The notes under the pieces were generated by a model that saw only the letters and a list, made by a program, of their open reading frames with translations, made no database searches and had not been told where the DNA came from. A DNA stretch of 59,055 nt, taken from positions 1-59,055 of the forward strand of contig JAJFKF010000085.1 of the NCBI GenBank assembly GCA_021773365.1, read 5' to 3'. Position numbers and translations under genes: made by a program. How positions within the stretch are numbered: position 1 is the stretch's first letter; each line of letters starts with the position of its first letter. The DNA is from Gammaproteobacteria bacterium (GTDB taxonomy: Bacteria > Pseudomonadota > Gammaproteobacteria > Steroidobacterales > Steroidobacteraceae). This document shows, one piece after another, positions 56,157 to 59,055 of the stretch.

Positions 56157-57106
56157 GCTGGCGGCTCCCCTTGCGGCGCGGGATCTGCCGGGACGCTGTT
56201 ACCCGGCTCGTGCGTCTCCGTTCCAGGATCGGTGGCCGGCGCCGTGTCTTTTTGCTCCGCCGCCTGCTTCACCCAGATCAGCAGCACTTCGCGGTCGCGA
56301 TCCAGAGCGGCGGCGGGTTTCGCGGATATCTCGGCCATGGTCTGCACCGCGGCGGTGTTCACCTGCGTGACGGTGCCCACCGGATAGCCCGGGGGGAACA
56401 CCCCGCCCAGCCCGGAGGTGACCAGCAGATCACCGGTCTGGATGTCGGCATTGGTGGGCAGGAAGGGCAGGCTCAGCCGGTTGGGATCGCCGGTACCCAC
56501 GGCAATGGTGCGCAGGCCGTTGCGGTTGATCTGCACCGGTATGGCGTGTTCGGTATCGCTGATCAGGATGACTTCGGAGCTGAAGGCGCCGGCACGGGTG
56601 ACCTGGCCGAAAATGCCCTTGGCATCGAGCAGGGGCTGGCTTTTGAACACCCCGTCATGGGTGCCTTTGTTGATGAGCGCCCGCTGGCGGAAAGGGTCGA
56701 GGTCCACGCGCATGATTTCCGCCACCATCACCTGCTCGGCCACGCCGGTGGTGGCGGCGCGCATTTCCCGCAGGCGCAGGTTCTCCTGCTCCAGCGCCTC
56801 GAAGCGCATCAGTCGCAGGTTGGTGGCGCGCAGTTCCTCGAGCAGGGTGTCGTTGCGCTCGCGCAGGGTGGCGCGGGTGGTGAAGGTCTGCTGCAGCCAG
56901 CTCCACAGGTTGGCCGGGGAGCTGACCGCAACCTGTACGGGGTAGGTAACGAGTGAGGTAGCGTGGCGTATCTGGTCCAGATAATTGTGGCGATGGTCCA
57001 GCCACATCAGGGTGATGCACAGCATGGCGTAGATGAAGAAGCGCAGACCGGCGGCTGGGCCTCGGCTGAGGATGGGTCGGGTGTCGGCTGTGCGGAAGGT
57101 GACCAA
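56153..57106 (-). CDS. mreC: Rod shape-determining protein MreC
   Basis: Bitopic elongasome protein that activates PBP2-RodA. 317 residues (367 in E. coli), starting at a TTG at 57106; no ATG or GTG nearby gives the conserved RPILSRGPAAGLRFF start. A membrane segment spans about residues 22-36 and a coiled coil about 65-105 (LRERNDTLLEELRATNLRLM). The periplasmic beta domains have SEVILISDTEHAIPVQINR and GLGGVFPPGYPVGTV. The C-terminus is polar and Pro-rich. A long-stem repeat separates it from mreB. Confidence 0.93.
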   Translation of the reverse strand: MVTFRTADTRPILSRGPAAGLRFFIYAMLCITLMWLDHRHNYLDQIRHATSLVTYPVQVAVSSPANLWSWLQQTFTTRATLRERNDTLLEELRATNLRLMRFEALEQENLRLREMRAATTGVAEQVMVAEIMRVDLDPFRQRALINKGTHDGVFKSQPLLDAKGIFGQVTRAGAFSSEVILISDTEHAIPVQINRNGLRTIAVGTGDPNRLSLPFLPTNADIQTGDLLVTSGLGGVFPPGYPVGTVTQVNTAAVQTMAEISAKPAAALDRDREVLLIWVKQAAEQKDTAPATDPGTETHEPGNSVPADPAPQGEPPA

Positions 57107-57129
57107 CGTATTCTCAGGGGCAGTGCCGG

Positions 57130-57246
57130 GCGGCGTGGCTGCAGGGGAGGGGTTTTCAGGGCCGCCGTGAATACATCCCTGTAGGCTTCGGGAAAAACGT
57201 CCTGTTTTTCACGCTCCTGAAAACCCCTCCCCTGCAGCCACGCCGC
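57130..57246. repeat. Long-stem inverted repeat, copy A (mreB-mreC gap)
   Basis: A perfect 31-bp inverted repeat (57130-57160 with 57216-57246) encloses a 55-base centre, which itself has a GAAAAAC/GTTTTTC hairpin (57192-57198 with 57204-57210). The left arm and centre share GGGGAGGG-TTTTC and GCCGTGAA-CATCCCTG with copy B at 58766. It fills nearly all of the 158-base mreB-mreC gap. A transcribed hairpin this strong could lower mreCD relative to mreB. Confidence 0.85.
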
Positions 57247-57264
57247 TGCGAGTGCATCGGTTGT

Positions 57265-58341
<1,077 letters not shown>

Positions 58342-58352
58342 TTAGTGCCGGT

Positions 58353-58381
58353 ACTCTAGCAACGGGCAGGACTTTCAGCAA
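58353..58381 (-). promoter_or_regulatory. Candidate mreB promoter
   Basis: On the minus strand, TTGCTG (58376-58381) is followed after 17 bases by TAGAGT (58353-58358): four of six matches to each sigma-70 consensus hexamer, at ideal spacing. It gives a short leader before the mreB ATG. Confidence 0.45.
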
Positions 58382-58391
58382 GGCAAAGGTG

Positions 58392-58397
58392 TATGAT
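58392..58397 (+). promoter_or_regulatory. Candidate gatC -10 element
   Basis: TATGAT followed by a GC-rich TACGCGCG, about 52 bases before the gatC ATG. No good -35 is seen, so this is a weak call. It would be divergent from, and partly facing, the candidate mreB promoter. Confidence 0.3.
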
Positions 58398-58448
58398 TAC
58401 GCGCGTTTTTTCCAGCTTCCAGAGGCCTTCGGGCCCGTCGCCACACCC

Positions 58449-58739
58449 ATGAGCCTGACCCGCGAAGACCTCGAGAAGATTGCCCATCTGGCGCGCCTGC
58501 AGATCAGCGCCGAGGAGCTGCCGGCCTATGTCGAGAGCCTCTCCAGCATCATCGATTTTGTCGAGCAGCTGAATGGCGCCGACACCACCGATGTGCTGCC
58601 CATGGCGCATCCGCTCAGCGGACAGACGCAGCGGCTGCGGGCGGATGAGGTCACGGAGAACAACGCGCGCGAGCTTCACCAGCAGAACGCGCCGCGGGTG
58701 GAGGCGGGGCTGTATCTTGTGCCGAAGGTTATCGAATGA
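58449..58739 (+). CDS. gatC: Asp/Glu-tRNA amidotransferase subunit C
   Basis: Small subunit that stabilises GatA-GatB for making Gln-tRNA and Asn-tRNA by transamidation. 96 residues from the ATG at 58449; the frame opens upstream at 58389 inside the promoter region. Typical motifs are MSLTREDLEKIAHLARLQIS and the C-terminal RVEAGLYLVPKVIE. gatA would be expected next, but at least 316 bases of repeat-rich sequence follow. gatC divergent from mreB is, from memory, common in Xanthomonadales-like genomes. Confidence 0.95.
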   Translation: MSLTREDLEKIAHLARLQISAEELPAYVESLSSIIDFVEQLNGADTTDVLPMAHPLSGQTQRLRADEVTENNARELHQQNAPRVEAGLYLVPKVIE

Positions 58740-58765
58740 GATTGATGTTCGACGTCAGTGCCAGG

Positions 58766-58880
58766 CGGCATCCGGGGTGGGGAGGGCTTTTCGGGAACGC
58801 CGTGAACCCATCCCTGGGGGCTCGGGTTTTGACATCCTTAAAATTTGCTCCCCTAAACGCCCACCCCACCCCGAATGCCG
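58766..58880. repeat. Long-stem inverted repeat, copy B (after gatC)
   Basis: Imperfect inverted repeat: arms 58766-58796 and 58849-58880 pair at most positions, with a few mismatches and one bulge. It shares with copy A the blocks GGGGAGGG-TTTTC, CGCCGTGAA and CATCCCTG, then GGCT, in the same order, so the two are homologous. It lies 26 bases after gatC. Confidence 0.75.
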
Positions 58881-58990
58881 CCGAGATGTTTACTGGGATT
58901 CACTTCACTAAAGAAGAGCGGAACTGCTCATCTTGTTTGTCGGTGGTACTAGTCATCGACGATCATATGCCGCGTACGTTGCGGCGCAGG
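58881..58990. other. Gap between repeat copies B and C
   Basis: About 110 bases, more A+T-rich than the neighbourhood, with no supported gene. It may contain the gatA promoter, but none was clear. Confidence 0.35.
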
Positions 58991-59055
58991 ACGGGTCGGG
59001 GAGGGGTTTGCGGGGATGTGAAAAACCATGGATGGTTTTTCCCAAGGCCCCCATG
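58991..59055. repeat. Possible repeat copy C, cut by window end
   Basis: GGTCGGGGAGGGGTTTGCGGGG resembles the left arm of copies A and B. It is followed by an inner hairpin AAAAACCAT/ATGGTTTTT (59021-59029 with 59032-59040), similar to the centre of copy A. The right arm would lie beyond the window. Confidence 0.5.

Overview
The window is a 59 kb piece of a GC-rich bacterial chromosome, most likely a gammaproteobacterium. The ribosomal block runs rplKAJL-rpoBC, rpsL-rpsG-fusA-tuf, S10, spc and alpha, with rpmJ directly after secY and rpoA-rplQ at the end. A second conserved block is gatC diverging from mreB, followed by mreCD-mrdA-rodA-mltB-rlpA. Together these recall Xanthomonadales, Nevskiales or Steroidobacterales; that placement is inference from gene order remembered from known genomes, not a search result. 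No rRNA, tRNA, CRISPR array, transposase or phage gene was seen.

Layout. (1) 149-10718: L11, L1, L10, L7/L12, RpoB and RpoC, with an attenuator-like hairpin before rpoB. (2) 10778-15182: a near-consensus promoter and structured leader, then S12, S7, EF-G and EF-Tu. This EF-Tu has a rebuilt switch I. (3) 15270-29363: S10 through L17, nearly all genes touching or overlapping. A second promoter overlaps the rpsJ stop codon and shares its discriminator sequence with the rpsL promoter; a hairpin plus six T residues precedes rplC, so the S10-type leader appears to sit after rpsJ rather than before it. (4) 29553-36584: an accessory module of FecI-type sigma factor, FecR, a 1080-residue TonB-dependent receptor with an STN signalling domain, an exported thioredoxin-like protein and an unrecognised cysteine-containing exported protein. 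(5) 36627-40924 (minus): RND efflux pump and its lipoprotein adaptor, without an outer-membrane channel gene. (6) 41093-41925 (minus): HepT/MntA toxin-antitoxin pair. (7) 41990-45924 (minus): dacA, a CocE/S15-type exported hydrolase and a D-amino-acid-type aminotransferase, tightly packed. (8) 46183-48935: two M16 peptidase-family proteins, one with and one without the zinc motif. (9) 48990-50798 (minus): a 602-residue Cys/Met-metabolism-type PLP enzyme. (10) 50831-50913: a perfect 34-bp inverted repeat holding a consensus DnaA box in each arm. (11) 50920-58308 (minus): the rod-shape and peptidoglycan operon from mreB to rlpA. (12) 58449-58739: gatC, followed by repeats instead of an immediate gatA.

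A dispersed long-stem repeat family occurs at 57130-57246 (inside the mreB-mreC gap), at 58766-58880 and probably, cut by the window edge, at 58991-59055. A different palindromic repeat lies between tuf and rpsJ.

The strongest leads are the variant EF-Tu inside an otherwise ordinary str operon, the paired str/S10 promoters with attenuator-like leaders, the DnaA-box palindrome, and the FecI-FecR-receptor-thioredoxin-Cys-protein module, which looks like an inducible uptake system of unknown substrate.
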